This document shows positions 35,136 to 44,428 of a stretch of DNA of 64,000 nucleotides, piece after piece (the stretch's first letter is position 1; each line of letters opens with the position of its first letter). This stretch comes from Streptosporangium pseudovulgare. GTDB lineage: Bacteria; Actinomycetota; Actinomycetes; Streptosporangiales; Streptosporangiaceae. Made by a program: the position numbers and the translations under genes. The notes under the pieces were generated by a model. It searched no databases, had not been told where the DNA came from, and saw only the letters and a program-made list of their open reading frames with translations. Location: contig NZ_BMQJ01000004.1 of the NCBI RefSeq assembly GCF_014648055.1, positions 372,001-436,000 of the forward strand, written 5' to 3'.

Positions 35136-37139
35136 TCAGGCGGTCAGCTCGGCCCGGAGCGCCTCCGGGGTGGTGACGGGCATCCGGCAGGTGAACCCGC
35201 GGCACACGTAGGCCGCCGGGACGCCGTCCACCGGGCCCCGCCCTTCCAGGAGGGGGACATCGGCCGCGCCGGGCTCGCCGAGGGCCACGACCATGCCCGG
35301 GGCGGGCGACATCAGGGCCGCGCGGTGCAGCGCGGCGGTCGCCGCGTCGCCGGCCGGGCCCACGACCGCGACCTCGACGGGGCCGGAGACGGCCGCCTGG
35401 GCCACCGCCAGGCCCCACCCGGCGAACCGGGCGTGCCGGTCGGCCAGGACGCTCACCGTGCCCAGGGCCGCCTCCGCGGCCTCGCGGTGCCGGGCCGAGC
35501 CGGTCAGGGCCGCGTACGACAGCAGCGCGCCCGCCACGGCGAACCACCCCGACGGGGTCGCGTTGTCGGTGGGGTCCTGCGGGCGCTGGAACAGCCGCTC
35601 GGCGTCGTCTGCGGTGTCGAAGAACCCGCCGGCGCCGTCTGCGAACCGGTCGAGCGCGCTGTCCAGCAGCGTCCCGGCCAGCCGGAACCAGCGGGTCTCG
35701 CCGGTCACGCCGTACAGCGCGAGCAGGCCCTCGGCCAGGTCGGCGTAGTCCTCAAGGACGCCGGCGCCGGCGCCGGCCCGGCCGCCGAGCGACGTGCGCA
35801 GCAGCCGGCCGCCGTCGACGTGCACCTCGTCGAGCAGCGTGGCCGCCGCCCGCGCCGCCTCCACCAGGTCGGGCCGGTCGAACAGCGCCCCGGCCTCGGC
35901 GAGGGCGGCGATCGCCAGGCCGTTCCAGGCGGCCACCACCTTGTCGTCGCGGCCGGGCCGTACCCGCCCGGACCGGGCGGCCAGCAGGGCGGCGCGGACC
36001 CGGGCGAACCGCTCGGGGTCGTCGGGGTCCTCCGGAAGCTGCAGCACCGAGGTGCCGTGCTCGAACGTGCCGGTCACCTCGAACAGCGAGACGGCCCAGG
36101 CGCCGTCGTCCTCGCCCAGGACCTCGATGATCTCCTCGGGCGTCCAGACGTAGAACTTCCCCTCCACGCCCTCGCTGTCGGCGTCCAGCGCCGAGGCGAA
36201 GCCGCCCTCGGGGGTGCGCATCTCGGCCAGCAGGAAGGAGGCGGTCTCCAGCGCCACCCGCCGGGCGAGCACCGACCCGGTGGAGCGCCACCAGTGCGTG
36301 TAGACCCGCAGCAGCAGGGCGTTGTCGTAGAGCATCTTCTCGAAGTGCGGCACCACCCAGCCGGCGTCCACGCTGTAGCGGGCGAAGCCGCCGCGGAGCT
36401 GGTCGTAGATGCCGCCCCGTGCCATCGCCTCCAGGGTCCGCCCGGCCATGGCCGTCGCCTCGCCCGCGGCGCTCCGGTCGCCCTCCGGGGCCGCGGGCCG
36501 GGGGTCGGCGGCGTAGCGCAGCAGGAACTCCAGGACCATCGACGGCGGGAACTTCGGCGCCCCGCCGAACCCGCCGCGGTCGGGGTCGAAGGACTGCCGC
36601 AGGCTCCGTACGGCCCGGTCCAGTGTGTCGCGGTCCGGCACCGGGCCCGACGGCAGCGCCGCCTGCTCGTTCAGCGCCTGGGCGATCTTCGAGCCCTGGT
36701 CCAGCACCGCCTCGCGGTCGCGGGCCCAGGCGTTCGCCACCCCGGTCAGCAGCCGCTGGAAGTGGGGCCGCGGGAAGTACGTGCCCGCGTAGAAGGGGCG
36801 CCCGTCCGGGGTGGCGAAGACCGTCATCGGCCACCCGCCCTGGCCGGTCATGGCCTGGGTCGCGGTCATGTAGACCGCGTCCACGTCCGGGCGTTCCTCC
36901 CGGTCGACCTTGACGCTGACGAAGTGCTCGTTCATCAGCGCGGCGGTGCCCTCGTCCTCGAAGGACTCGTGCGCCATGACGTGGCACCAGTGGCAGGCGG
37001 AGTAGCCGACGCTGATCAGCAGCGGCACGTTCCGCCGCCTGGCCTCGGCGAAGGCGTCCTCCCCCCAGGGGAACCAGTCGACGGGGTTGTCCACGTGCTG
37101 CAGCAAGTAGGGGCTCGTCGCGTCCTTCAAGCGGTTCAT
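35136..37139 (-). CDS. YyaL-like thioredoxin/six-hairpin protein (DUF255)
   Basis: A 667-residue soluble protein. The N-terminal thioredoxin-like DUF255 domain begins [21 protein letters not shown] and carries a redox-like C49HWC52 ([16 protein letters not shown]). The remainder is an (alpha/alpha)6 barrel of the N-acylglucosamine-2-epimerase type ([33 protein letters not shown]). The function of this widely conserved family (spermatogenesis-associated protein 20 in animals, Rv1084 in M. tuberculosis) is not established. AGGAGAGG precedes the ATG at 37139, which excludes the longer start. The gene stands alone on the minus strand. Confidence 0.92.
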   Translation of the reverse strand: MNRLKDATSPYLLQHVDNPVDWFPWGEDAFAEARRRNVPLLISVGYSACHWCHVMAHESFEDEGTAALMNEHFVSVKVDREERPDVDAVYMTATQAMTGQGGWPMTVFATPDGRPFYAGTYFPRPHFQRLLTGVANAWARDREAVLDQGSKIAQALNEQAALPSGPVPDRDTLDRAVRSLRQSFDPDRGGFGGAPKFPPSMVLEFLLRYAADPRPAAPEGDRSAAGEATAMAGRTLEAMARGGIYDQLRGGFARYSVDAGWVVPHFEKMLYDNALLLRVYTHWWRSTGSVLARRVALETASFLLAEMRTPEGGFASALDADSEGVEGKFYVWTPEEIIEVLGEDDGAWAVSLFEVTGTFEHGTSVLQLPEDPDDPERFARVRAALLAARSGRVRPGRDDKVVAAWNGLAIAALAEAGALFDRPDLVEAARAAATLLDEVHVDGGRLLRTSLGGRAGAGAGVLEDYADLAEGLLALYGVTGETRWFRLAGTLLDSALDRFADGAGGFFDTADDAERLFQRPQDPTDNATPSGWFAVAGALLSYAALTGSARHREAAEAALGTVSVLADRHARFAGWGLAVAQAAVSGPVEVAVVGPAGDAATAALHRAALMSPAPGMVVALGEPGAADVPLLEGRGPVDGVPAAYVCRGFTCRMPVTTPEALRAELTA

Positions 37140-37579
37140 GGAAACCTCTCCTGCGTACGCGGTGCGCACGTTCTTCTCCACGAGGCGCGCGGGCCTCGCG
37201 CGCCATGGTCCTCACCCGTACGGTCCCTCTCACAGTAGACGGGCGCGGAGGCGACGCCGTGGGGGTGGGGCGGTCGCCGGGGGCATCCGGCCGCGGGATC
37301 CGCCGGCGGTGGGACCGGCGCGGGCGGGATCCGGCCGGGGTCCGGCCCCGGCCTCCTCCCCGGGTCGTAGGCGACGGTATACCGGGGTGGCACGTGGCGC
37401 CCGGAAGGCGGGACTCCCGCGCGGGGAACGCCGCGGTGCCCGCCGTACGGGGGCTCGGGGCCGGCGTCCGGCCCGCCGGGACGTCATGCGTCCGTCGCAG
37501 TGGTCCACCGGGAAAGTCGCAGCCTTCGGTGGCCGTTCGGCCGAGGCGCCGCCGGTCGCGTGCCGGAAGCATTGCCGCC

Positions 37580-38815
37580 ATGCCGATAACGATCTTTCGC
37601 GGCGCGGTGGCCACGGGCGTCGCGCTGCTCGCGCTCGCGACGCCCGCCATGGCGGCCGCCGCCGCCGGACCACAGGTGACCGCCCCTTCCGCCGCTCCTT
37701 CCGCCGCTCCTTCCGCCGCGCCGGACGCCTCCGCCACGCCGGGCGCCCCCGACACCCCGGTCGCGCCTCCCGTGCTGCCCGCGCCGACCGGTCCGCACGC
37801 GGTGGGCACCACCACGCTGCACCTGGTGGACGGCTCCCGCCCGGACCCGTGGGTGCCGGAGCGGAAGGCGCGCGAGCTCATGGTCTCGCTGTGGTACCCG
37901 GCGCGGGCGCCCGGCGGGCGGCGGGCCGCCTATATGACCGCCGAGGAGTCGGCGCTGCTGCTGAAGGGGCAGCACGTCACCGGCCTGCCCGAAGACGTGC
38001 TGAGCGGGACCCGGACCAACGCGACCGCCGACGCCGCGTCGGCCGGCCGCAGACGCGGCCTTCCCCTCGTCGTGCTGTCGCCGGGGTTCACCATGCCCCG
38101 CTCCTCGCTGACGATCCTGGCCGAGGACCTGGCGAGCAGGGGGTACATCGTGGCGGGGATCGACCACACGTACGAGTCCTACGGCACGTCGCTCCCCGGT
38201 GGGCGCACCGCGACCTGCGTCGCCTGCGCCGAGCAGTCCGCGGACCCCTGGAAGTTCGGCGACAAGGCTGCCAGGGGCCGGGCGGCCGACGTCTCCTTCG
38301 TCCTCGACCGGCTGACCGGGCCGAGGCCGGCCTGGAAGGGCGGCGGACTGATCGACCCCTCCCGGATCGCGATGGCCGGCCACTCCCTGGGCGGCAGCAG
38401 CGCCTCATGGACCGCGCTCAGCGACCCCCGGGTGCGCGCCGGGGTCAACATGGACGGCACCTTCTTCGTCCCGATCCCCGATGAGGGGCTCGCCCGGCCG
38501 TTCCTCATGATGGGCGCCGGGAAGATCCACGAGCCCGGCGGGCAGGACTTCACCTGGGGGCGCGACTGGGGACGGATGACCGGGTGGAAGCGCTGGCTCA
38601 CGGTCGACGGCGGGGACCACGGGTCCTTCACCGACTACCCGCCGCTTATGGAGCAGGTCGGCGTGGACCTGGGGTCCCGGCTCTCCGGGGCCCGCGCGGC
38701 GGAGATCACCCGTAGGTATGTCGGCGCCTTCTTCGACCTGCACCTTCGCAAGCGGTCCCAGCCGCTGCTCGACGGGCCGTCCCGGCGCTACCCGGAGGTC
38801 AGGTTCCACCGCTGA
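37580..38815 (+). CDS. Secreted alpha/beta hydrolase, PAF-acetylhydrolase-like
   Basis: A 411-residue exported hydrolase. It has a signal peptide (VATGVALLALATPAMA-AAA) and then a low-complexity linker encoded by three 12-bp repeats (SAAPSAAPSAAP). The alpha/beta fold has VVLSPGFTMPRSSL, GIDHTYES and the nucleophile elbow GHSLGGSS (Ser about residue 269), with an acid in NMDGTF and a His in DGGDHGSFTDYP. This fits the plasma platelet-activating-factor acetylhydrolase/lipase group; the substrate is probably a lipid ester. The 440 bases upstream (37140-37579) hold no gene; only a TATACC that could be a -10 box is seen. Confidence 0.88.
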   Translation: MPITIFRGAVATGVALLALATPAMAAAAAGPQVTAPSAAPSAAPSAAPDASATPGAPDTPVAPPVLPAPTGPHAVGTTTLHLVDGSRPDPWVPERKARELMVSLWYPARAPGGRRAAYMTAEESALLLKGQHVTGLPEDVLSGTRTNATADAASAGRRRGLPLVVLSPGFTMPRSSLTILAEDLASRGYIVAGIDHTYESYGTSLPGGRTATCVACAEQSADPWKFGDKAARGRAADVSFVLDRLTGPRPAWKGGGLIDPSRIAMAGHSLGGSSASWTALSDPRVRAGVNMDGTFFVPIPDEGLARPFLMMGAGKIHEPGGQDFTWGRDWGRMTGWKRWLTVDGGDHGSFTDYPPLMEQVGVDLGSRLSGARAAEITRRYVGAFFDLHLRKRSQPLLDGPSRRYPEVRFHR

Positions 38816-38816
38816 C

Positions 38817-38842
38817 CCGGGACGCCCGGCCGGGCGTCCCGG
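38817..38842 (+). terminator. Hairpin after the secreted hydrolase
   Basis: A 26-base perfect palindrome made of CCGGGACGCCCGG and its complement, directly after the stop. Confidence 0.65.
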
Positions 38843-39003
38843 CCTCCCGCCCCTGGGAGGGGGCGTGGGCGGCGATCAGCGTACGGCGGGGCCCTGCCGG
38901 GGCGGCGCCGTACGCGGGGTGAGGCGGCCGCGCGCGAACACCGGATCGCCGTCGGCGCCCGGAAGGTGTGTTCGGGCGGGTTCGGGGCGTAGGCTCGTTG
39001 AGC

Positions 39004-40152
39004 GTGGATCTCGACTTCGTCCGCGTGCACGCCGGAAGGCCGGTCGCGGAGCTGACCCGGCGTGACGTGGTGCGCGCGTTGCTCGCCGTGCCCTCAGGCG
39101 TGGCGCTGGTGGCCCTTCCCGACCTGCGCCGGGCGATGGAGCGGGCCGGAAACCCGCTGACCCCGCCCTTCTGGGAGTCGGCCCGGACGGCGCTGGGGGC
39201 GATCGAGTCGGGCAACGCGACCGTGGGCGACGTGCAGCGCTGGCTGGAGTCCACCGGCACCGAGCCGTTGCTGCTGACCCGGACCATGTTCGTCTGGCCC
39301 GAGGAGGACGAGCGCGGGCCGGTCGCCGAGGAGATGTTCCACCGGCTGGTCGCCCACCTGGAGCGGCGGGTCGCCGAGGGCGAGGTCGATCCGGACGCCC
39401 TCGCGCTGGGCGACGAGACGGCCAGGGCCTCCTACGAGGAGATCCAGGAGCGCTGGCTCGGCACCCCGCTGCCCGACGGGCGGGTGCCCAGGGACGCGGT
39501 GAGCGACGAGCAGGACGAGGAGCTGTCGGCCGCCTGGCACGAGGAGGAGGCGTTCGCCCTCGGCGAGCTGCGGCGCATCATGGCGGAGCTGCCCGAGGCC
39601 GAGCGTCCCGAGGAGGCGCTGCGGGCGGCGAGCGCCCGGCTGCGCGAGCTGATGACCGCCCCCGGCTACCCGGGCAACGTGCTGCGGGCCTGCGCCGGCT
39701 ACGAGGGCGGCCCGCTGCCGGCCGACGACGAGGAGCTGTGGCTGACGGTCGCGGCGGGGATCGCCGGGCCGATCTCGGACCTTCCGGAGGAGGACGACCT
39801 CGCCGAGGTGTTCGCCGACCTGGAGGAGGAGCTGAGCTCCGAGGACTCCGTGCTGGCGGCGCTGTGCGCGATCGACCACGCGGACTGGCTGGCGGTGGTG
39901 GCCGCGCTGGCCAGGCGCGGCCCCGGGGTGCTGGCCTCGCCGGAGCGGATCGCCCGGCTCATCGCGGAGTCGGAGGACATCGACGTCCGGATGGACGAGC
40001 CGGAGGATCTGGAGTCGGCCGAGGCGCTGTTCGGGTCGGTCACGCCGCTGTGGGCCTGCCTGGGGATCGTCGACCGGAGCGAGGTGCTCACCCCGCTGGG
40101 CCACTGGGGCCTGCCCAGGGCCCTGGAACGGGCCTGGTCGGAGACGGGCTGA
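39004..40152 (+). CDS. Acidic helical protein, unknown function
   Basis: A 382-residue cytoplasmic protein rich in Glu, Asp, Ala and Leu, without membrane segments or recognised catalytic motifs. Helices such as AAWHEEEAFALGELRRIMAELPEAERPEEAL and a repeated acidic pattern (LPEEDDLAEVFADLEEELSSEDS) dominate. TAGGCT (38990-38995) lies 8 bases before the GTG at 39004 and no ribosome-binding site is present, so a leaderless start is preferred; a TTG two codons upstream is possible. It converges on the mca operon through a hairpin. It could be a helical-repeat adaptor, but I do not recognise it. Confidence 0.7.
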   Translation: MDLDFVRVHAGRPVAELTRRDVVRALLAVPSGVALVALPDLRRAMERAGNPLTPPFWESARTALGAIESGNATVGDVQRWLESTGTEPLLLTRTMFVWPEEDERGPVAEEMFHRLVAHLERRVAEGEVDPDALALGDETARASYEEIQERWLGTPLPDGRVPRDAVSDEQDEELSAAWHEEEAFALGELRRIMAELPEAERPEEALRAASARLRELMTAPGYPGNVLRACAGYEGGPLPADDEELWLTVAAGIAGPISDLPEEDDLAEVFADLEEELSSEDSVLAALCAIDHADWLAVVAALARRGPGVLASPERIARLIAESEDIDVRMDEPEDLESAEALFGSVTPLWACLGIVDRSEVLTPLGHWGLPRALERAWSETG

Positions 40153-40177
40153 GCCGTACGGCCTGAAGCCGTACGGC
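40153..40177. terminator. Bidirectional hairpin of two GCCGTACGGC palindromes
   Basis: GCCGTACGGC at 40153-40162 and again at 40168-40177, separated by CTGAA, between convergent genes. The two copies can pair with each other. Confidence 0.6.
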
Positions 40178-40197
40178 GGGCCCCGCGGCGGGCGCGG

Positions 40198-40380
40198 TCA
40201 GGCGTTTTCGCCGGGCTTGCGGGGATCCCGGTCGTGCGGAAGGTCGATCTTGGAGATCTGCTTCCGCATCGACTTGACGAGCAGGAAGAGCGCGAAACCG
40301 AGGGCGGCGACGACGAGGAAGCCCAGTACACCCGGGCTGACGTCGCCATCGGCGGCGGCGGCGAACACGATGGCAGTCAC
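40198..40380 (-). CDS. Small membrane protein downstream of mca
   Basis: A 60-residue protein with one transmembrane helix (PGVLGFLVVAALGFALFLLV) and a basic C-terminal tail (KSMRKQISKIDLPHDRDPRKPGENA). It starts 34 bases after mca on the same strand and is probably cotranscribed. A comparable small membrane gene (Rv1083) follows mca in M. tuberculosis, which supports reality despite its size. Its function is unknown. Confidence 0.75.
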   Translation of the reverse strand: MTAIVFAAAADGDVSPGVLGFLVVAALGFALFLLVKSMRKQISKIDLPHDRDPRKPGENA

Positions 40381-40414
40381 ACCTCAAGTCTGCCACCGCC
40401 ACCCGGCGGTCCCG

Positions 40415-41305
40415 TCAGTGGCAGGCGGGGGAGGTCTCCTCGGCCAGAACGCCGGTGAACAGGTCGTCCTCGGGAAGCTCGGTGTCCACCAGGGAACGCG
40501 CCAGGTGGTAGTCCTCGGTCGGCCAGATCTCCATCTGCACCTCGCGCGGGCAGACGAACCAGAACCCGTCGGGGTCGACCTGGGTGGCGTGCGCGATCAG
40601 CGCCTGGTCGCGGACCTCGAAGTAGTCCCCGCAGGGGACCCGGGTGGTGACGGGCCACTTGTCCTTCTGCGGGCGGTCCTCCCAGCGGGCGATCCAGTCG
40701 CTGTAGGGGGAGCCCAGGCCGCGGGAGACCATCGCCTCGTGCAGGGCCTCGAACCGCTCCCGGGTGAAGCCCATGTGGTAGTAGAGCTTCAGAGGCTGCC
40801 AGGGCTCGCCGGTGCCGGGGTAGCGGTCGGGGTCGCCGGCCGCCTCGAACGCCTCCACCGAGACCTTGTTGGTCATGATGTGGTCGGGGTGGGGGTAGCC
40901 GCCGTCGTCGTCGTAGGTGAGGATCACGTGCGGCCGGAAGTCGCGCACGGCCGCGACCAGCGGCGCCGCGGCCGCCTCCAGCGGCTGGAGGGCGAAGCAG
41001 CCCTCGGGCAGCGGCTCGTTCTCGTCCTCGGGCAGGCCCGAGTCGACGAAGCCGAGGAAGCGCTGCCGGACGCCCAGGATCTCGCGGGCCCGCTCCATCT
41101 CCAGGCGGCGGACCTCGCCGATGTTCTCGAGGATGTCGGGGCGGTCCATCTTGGGGTTGAGGATGGAACCGCGCTCTCCGCCAGTGAGGGTGCAGACCAG
41201 CACCTCCACGCCTTCGGCGACGTAACGTGCCATCGTGGCGGCGCCCTTGCTCGACTCGTCGTCGGGGTGCGCGTGAACGGCCATAAGCCTCAGCGGTGCA
41301 CTCAC
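40415..41305 (-). CDS. mca: Mycothiol S-conjugate amidase
   Basis: A 296-residue zinc hydrolase that cleaves mycothiol S-conjugates into a mercapturic acid and GlcN-Ins for toxin disposal. The LmbE/MshB fold begins LMAVHAHPDDESSKG, where H13 and D16 bind zinc with the His in YPHPDH (about residue 140). The Mca-specific features are TGGERGSILNPKMD and a long C-terminal half including YYHMGFTRERFEAL and FWFVCPRE. MshB, the close paralogue, lacks the latter. The GTG at 41305 has GAGGAGA 12 bases upstream. It marks the organism as a mycothiol-using actinobacterium. Confidence 0.95.
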   Translation of the reverse strand: MSAPLRLMAVHAHPDDESSKGAATMARYVAEGVEVLVCTLTGGERGSILNPKMDRPDILENIGEVRRLEMERAREILGVRQRFLGFVDSGLPEDENEPLPEGCFALQPLEAAAAPLVAAVRDFRPHVILTYDDDGGYPHPDHIMTNKVSVEAFEAAGDPDRYPGTGEPWQPLKLYYHMGFTRERFEALHEAMVSRGLGSPYSDWIARWEDRPQKDKWPVTTRVPCGDYFEVRDQALIAHATQVDPDGFWFVCPREVQMEIWPTEDYHLARSLVDTELPEDDLFTGVLAEETSPACH

Positions 41306-41531
41306 GGGGCTCGCTGTCTCCTCTTTGTCTGTCGCGTTCGGATCTTCGTCTGTCCCGCCGCGGCCCGGGGGACCGGCCGCCCGCCCGCGCCCTGGGACGC
41401 CGTGCCATTCCACGGCGCGGCCTGAGGCACTCTAGAGAGAGGTTAGTTTCTCGTGGGCGGTCGCGGGGGCAACGCCCCCGCGGGGGACAATTGTTTCGGA
41501 CAACGCCGCGGTAGTGCTTGGAGATTCCGTC

Positions 41532-41960
41532 ATGGCCATCAGTGAGGCCGAGCAGGGCCAGGAGCCCCGCCCCGTGCTCGGCAGTCCCGGCGACTTCCCG
41601 GAGCGGGAGCCCCGCCGGGGCAACTTCGTCGTGCACGTGGTGATCGCCATCCTGTGCGCGGTGTGCGCCGCCGGGTGGGGTTACGTCATGTGGGCGTCGA
41701 AGGGCAACACCGACGTCATCGACGAGGTCATCGCGTTCGATGCCAACCGTAGCGACTCCCTGCAGATCACCTTCGAGGTGGTCAAGCCGTCCGACCGCGC
41801 CGCCGTCTGCCGACTGCGGGCCGTGGACGTCAACCACGTGGAAGTGGGCAGCCGGGAGATCGATATTCCGGCAGGTAAGGGATATATCCGCCTTACCGAG
41901 CGGCTGCAGACCAGTGCCCAGGCGACTTCCGGCTCGGTTCAATACTGCCATCTCGTATAG
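41532..41960 (+). CDS. DUF4307 membrane protein
   Basis: A 142-residue protein with an N-terminal cytoplasmic tail, one membrane helix (VVHVVIAILCAVCAAGWGYVMW) and an extracytoplasmic beta domain with two Cys (AAVCRLRAVD, VQYCHLV) that could pair. This is the DUF4307 pattern; its M. tuberculosis counterpart (Rv1081c) also lies between greA and mca. The ATG at 41532 follows GGAG. The gene is divergent from mca and upstream of greA. Confidence 0.85.
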   Translation: MAISEAEQGQEPRPVLGSPGDFPEREPRRGNFVVHVVIAILCAVCAAGWGYVMWASKGNTDVIDEVIAFDANRSDSLQITFEVVKPSDRAAVCRLRAVDVNHVEVGSREIDIPAGKGYIRLTERLQTSAQATSGSVQYCHLV

Positions 41961-42086
41961 TGAGATATTTGGGGAAGCGTTCGAGCCGTTAACTTGTTAG
42001 CCTGTCGAGATTCGATCGTGCGCCACCCAGCGTACGAGTGCCTGTCCGAGTACGAAGCCCCCTTCAAGAGGAAGCAAGGAGAACCC

Positions 42087-42587
42087 GTGGCCGACTCCCA
42101 CAACGAGAGCGTCACCTGGCTCACGCAGGAGGCGTACGACCGCCTGAAGGCGGAGCTGGAATACCTCTCGGGGCCCGGGCGCGTCGACATCGCCAAGAAG
42201 ATCGAGGCGGCCCGCGAAGAGGGTGACCTGAAGGAGAACGGCGGCTACCACGCCGCCAAGGACGAGCAGGGCAAGATGGAGGCCCGGATCTTCCACCTCC
42301 GTCAGATCGTCGACAACGCCAAGGTGGGCGAGGCGCCCCGCACCGAGGGCGTCGTGGGCCCCGGCATGACCGTCACCGTCCGCTTCGAGGGTGACGACGA
42401 GGAGGTCACGTTCCTGCTGGCCTCCCGCGAGGAGAGCGGCGCCCCGATCGACGTCTACTCGCCGAAGTCGCCCCTCGGCGCGGCGATCAACGGCAAGAAG
42501 GTGGGCGAGAAGGCCACGTACACGATGCCGAACGGCCGCTCCAACTCGGTGGAGATCCTCGACGCCGTGCCGTACGTCGGCGGCTGA
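42087..42587 (+). CDS. greA: Transcription elongation factor GreA
   Basis: A 166-residue factor that rescues backtracked RNA polymerase by stimulating transcript cleavage. The N-terminal coiled-coil hairpin has the tip acidic pair in AREEGDLKENGGYHAAKDEQ, and the C-terminal FKBP-like domain ends SPKSPLGAAINGKKVGEKATYTMPNG. GTG at 42087 follows AAGGAG. The promoter region upstream is markedly AT-richer than its surroundings. A perfect 14-bp hairpin follows. Confidence 0.96.
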   Translation: MADSHNESVTWLTQEAYDRLKAELEYLSGPGRVDIAKKIEAAREEGDLKENGGYHAAKDEQGKMEARIFHLRQIVDNAKVGEAPRTEGVVGPGMTVTVRFEGDDEEVTFLLASREESGAPIDVYSPKSPLGAAINGKKVGEKATYTMPNGRSNSVEILDAVPYVGG

Positions 42588-42629
42588 CCCTCCGGCCCGT
42601 GACCTTCCGGGCCGGAGACCTGATCCGTG

Positions 42630-42660
42630 GATCCGCCGGGACGTCCCGTCCCGGCGGATC
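42630..42660 (+). terminator. Terminator of greA
   Basis: GATCCGCCGGGACG (42630-42643), a 3-base loop, then its perfect complement to 42660. Confidence 0.85.
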
Positions 42661-42846
42661 TCCATGTGTGGAACGGGTCCCTGCGCGCGGGGGCCTTCAC
42701 ACCCGGGAAGTGACTCCGTGCGCGGAGGAGGCCCGTTCCCGAAAGCGCGGCGATAAGTCGTTAGAGAACTTTTAGCGGCTTTCCATGCGTCATCGTCTGA
42801 TTTCCGGCACTCTTGGTCTGGCGCCGGGCGGAGGGAAGGAGACGAC

Positions 42847-44139
42847 GTGTTCGAGGGGCGGACGCGTGTCTCCCATCTGATCCACGAGGCCCGGCAGGAC
42901 CTCGCCTACGCCCCGCGCATCCGGCGCGCCGCGCCCGGCCTCCGGCGGCGCCGGCGCCTCCTCCCCGTCGTCCTGGTCGTCCTCCTCGCCGCGCTGGCGG
43001 CCGGGACGGTCGTCGTCGTCACCCTGCCCGAGCGGGTCCCCGAGACGACGGTCGCCCTGCGCAGGCCGGTCACCACGGAGACCGTCCGGGCCGCCGCCAC
43101 ACCGGCCCCCGCGCCCACGCGGGCCGCGCCCCCGCCGGTGGCCCCGCTCACCTCGATCCACAAGCCCAGCATGTTCGTCGTCGCGAACCGGGCGCTGAGC
43201 TCGGCCGTGGTCGCGAAGGTCGCCCAGATCTCCGGGGTGCGGGCGGTGGAGCGCGCCGACGCCGCCGAGGTGGGCATGGACGGCAAGCGCGTGCAGACCC
43301 TGGGGGTCGATCCCTCGACGTTCCGCGCCTACACTCCCAAGCCGACCGCCCGCTCCGACCGGCTCTGGCACAACGTCTCCGCCGGGGAGATGGCCGTCTC
43401 CTTCGTCCTGGGCAACGACGGCGGCATGCCGCTGGGAAAGATCGTGAGCGCGGCCGGGCGCAACCTGCGGGTGGGCGCCTACGCGACGATGGGCATGGGC
43501 GCCATCGACGCGGTCGTCTCCCGGGAGACCGCGCGGGCGCTGGGCGTCCCGGAGAACAACGCGCTGGTAGTGAGCGCGCCCAGGGCCGACACCGCCAAGC
43601 TGCGCGCCGCCCTGCTGCGCGTCCTGCCCAGGGGCAGCCAGGTCGCCGCGATCAACCCGGTGCTGCGGGCGCCCGTGCAACAGCCCGGGAAGCAGACCGG
43701 GAAGCAGACCGGCCGCACGGTCTGGCCGGCGGGTTCCTTCATGACCGCGGAGCAGATCAGGACGGCCCTCACCGCGGCCGTCGGCAAGCTCGGCCGGCCG
43801 TACGTGTGGGGGGCCGAGGGGCCCGACACCTTCGACTGCTCGGGCCTGGTGCAGTGGGCCTACGCCCAGGCGGGCGTGAAGATGCCCCGGGTGACGCACC
43901 AGCAGTTCGTCGCCGGCCCGCAGGTCTCGCTCGCCCAGGCCCAGCCCGGGGACCTGCTGTTCTGGCGGTCCGACCCCACCAACCCCGGATACGTCTCGCA
44001 CGTGGCGATCTACTGGGGCGACGGCAAGATGCTCCAGGCCCCGCGGACCGGTGACGTGGTCAAGTTCAGCCCGGTCAGCACCCGAAACCTCGCCGGGGTC
44101 GTCCGGGTCAGCCCGGTCGTCGCGGCCCGCGTCCGCTGA
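42847..44139 (+). CDS. NlpC/P60 cell-wall hydrolase with MacB/FtsX-like domain
   Basis: A 430-residue membrane-anchored protein. It has a cytoplasmic Arg-rich start, one transmembrane helix (LLPVVLVVLLAALAAGTVVVV) and a Pro/Ala linker. A domain of about 170 residues follows (ALSSAVVAKVAQISGVRAVERAD, TARALGVPENNALVVSAP) that looks like the extracytoplasmic domain of MacB/FtsX permeases. The C-terminal NlpC/P60 peptidase has C331 in DTFDCSGLVQWAYAQAG and the His in SHVAIYWGDG. It should cleave the stem peptide of peptidoglycan. The GTG at 42847 follows AAGGAG. The permease-like regulatory domain in the same chain suggests built-in control, as FtsEX does for RipC/EnvC-type hydrolases in trans. 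Confidence 0.85.
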   Translation: MFEGRTRVSHLIHEARQDLAYAPRIRRAAPGLRRRRRLLPVVLVVLLAALAAGTVVVVTLPERVPETTVALRRPVTTETVRAAATPAPAPTRAAPPPVAPLTSIHKPSMFVVANRALSSAVVAKVAQISGVRAVERADAAEVGMDGKRVQTLGVDPSTFRAYTPKPTARSDRLWHNVSAGEMAVSFVLGNDGGMPLGKIVSAAGRNLRVGAYATMGMGAIDAVVSRETARALGVPENNALVVSAPRADTAKLRAALLRVLPRGSQVAAINPVLRAPVQQPGKQTGKQTGRTVWPAGSFMTAEQIRTALTAAVGKLGRPYVWGAEGPDTFDCSGLVQWAYAQAGVKMPRVTHQQFVAGPQVSLAQAQPGDLLFWRSDPTNPGYVSHVAIYWGDGKMLQAPRTGDVVKFSPVSTRNLAGVVRVSPVVAARVR

Positions 44140-44163
44140 CCCGCCGCCCCCTCCCCGGCCTCA

Positions 44164-44392
44164 TCCCGCGTAGACGCCTCCCGCGCACGGCGGACCCCGT
44201 ACACGCGTACGACGGTCCCCACCCGCGCGTACGGCGCCCCCCGCGTACGACGGTTCTCCGCGTACGGCGCCCCTCCGCGTACGGCGGCCCCTCACGTACG
44301 GTGCCTCCCCGCGTACGGCGGTCCCCGCCTCCCCGTCCAGCATTGCCCGCGTACGGCGGTTTTCACCCTGCGCGTACGGCGGATTCGCCTCT
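44164..44392. repeat. Interspersed CGCGTACGGCGG array
   Basis: About eleven degenerate copies of a core like CCGCGTACGGCGG spaced roughly 15-30 bases apart fill the gap between the NlpC/P60 gene and the next gene. Clear copies are near 44224, 44242, 44259, 44276, 44310, 44349 and 44371. Each contains or nearly contains the palindrome CGTACG. Confidence 0.8.
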
Positions 44393-44406
44393 GGTCTCGT
44401 CACCCG

Positions 44407-44412
44407 TAGCGT
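44407..44412 (+). promoter_or_regulatory. -10 box of the RHH-like gene
   Basis: TAGCGT, placing the transcription start near 44419, inside the adjacent palindrome. Confidence 0.45.
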
Positions 44413-44428
44413 TGTAATGTCGATTACA
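44413..44428. promoter_or_regulatory. Palindromic operator TGTAAT-N4-ATTACA
   Basis: A perfect 6-base-arm inverted repeat (TGTAATGTCGATTACA) between the -10 box and the start codon; it covers the expected transcription start. It is AT-rich in an otherwise GC-rich region and is ideally placed for autorepression. Confidence 0.6.

Noticed and set aside
37182..37579. N-terminal extension of the secreted hydrolase to about 37205
   Set aside because: It would bury a good signal peptide behind an Arg/Gly-rich stretch typical of non-coding GC-rich frames.
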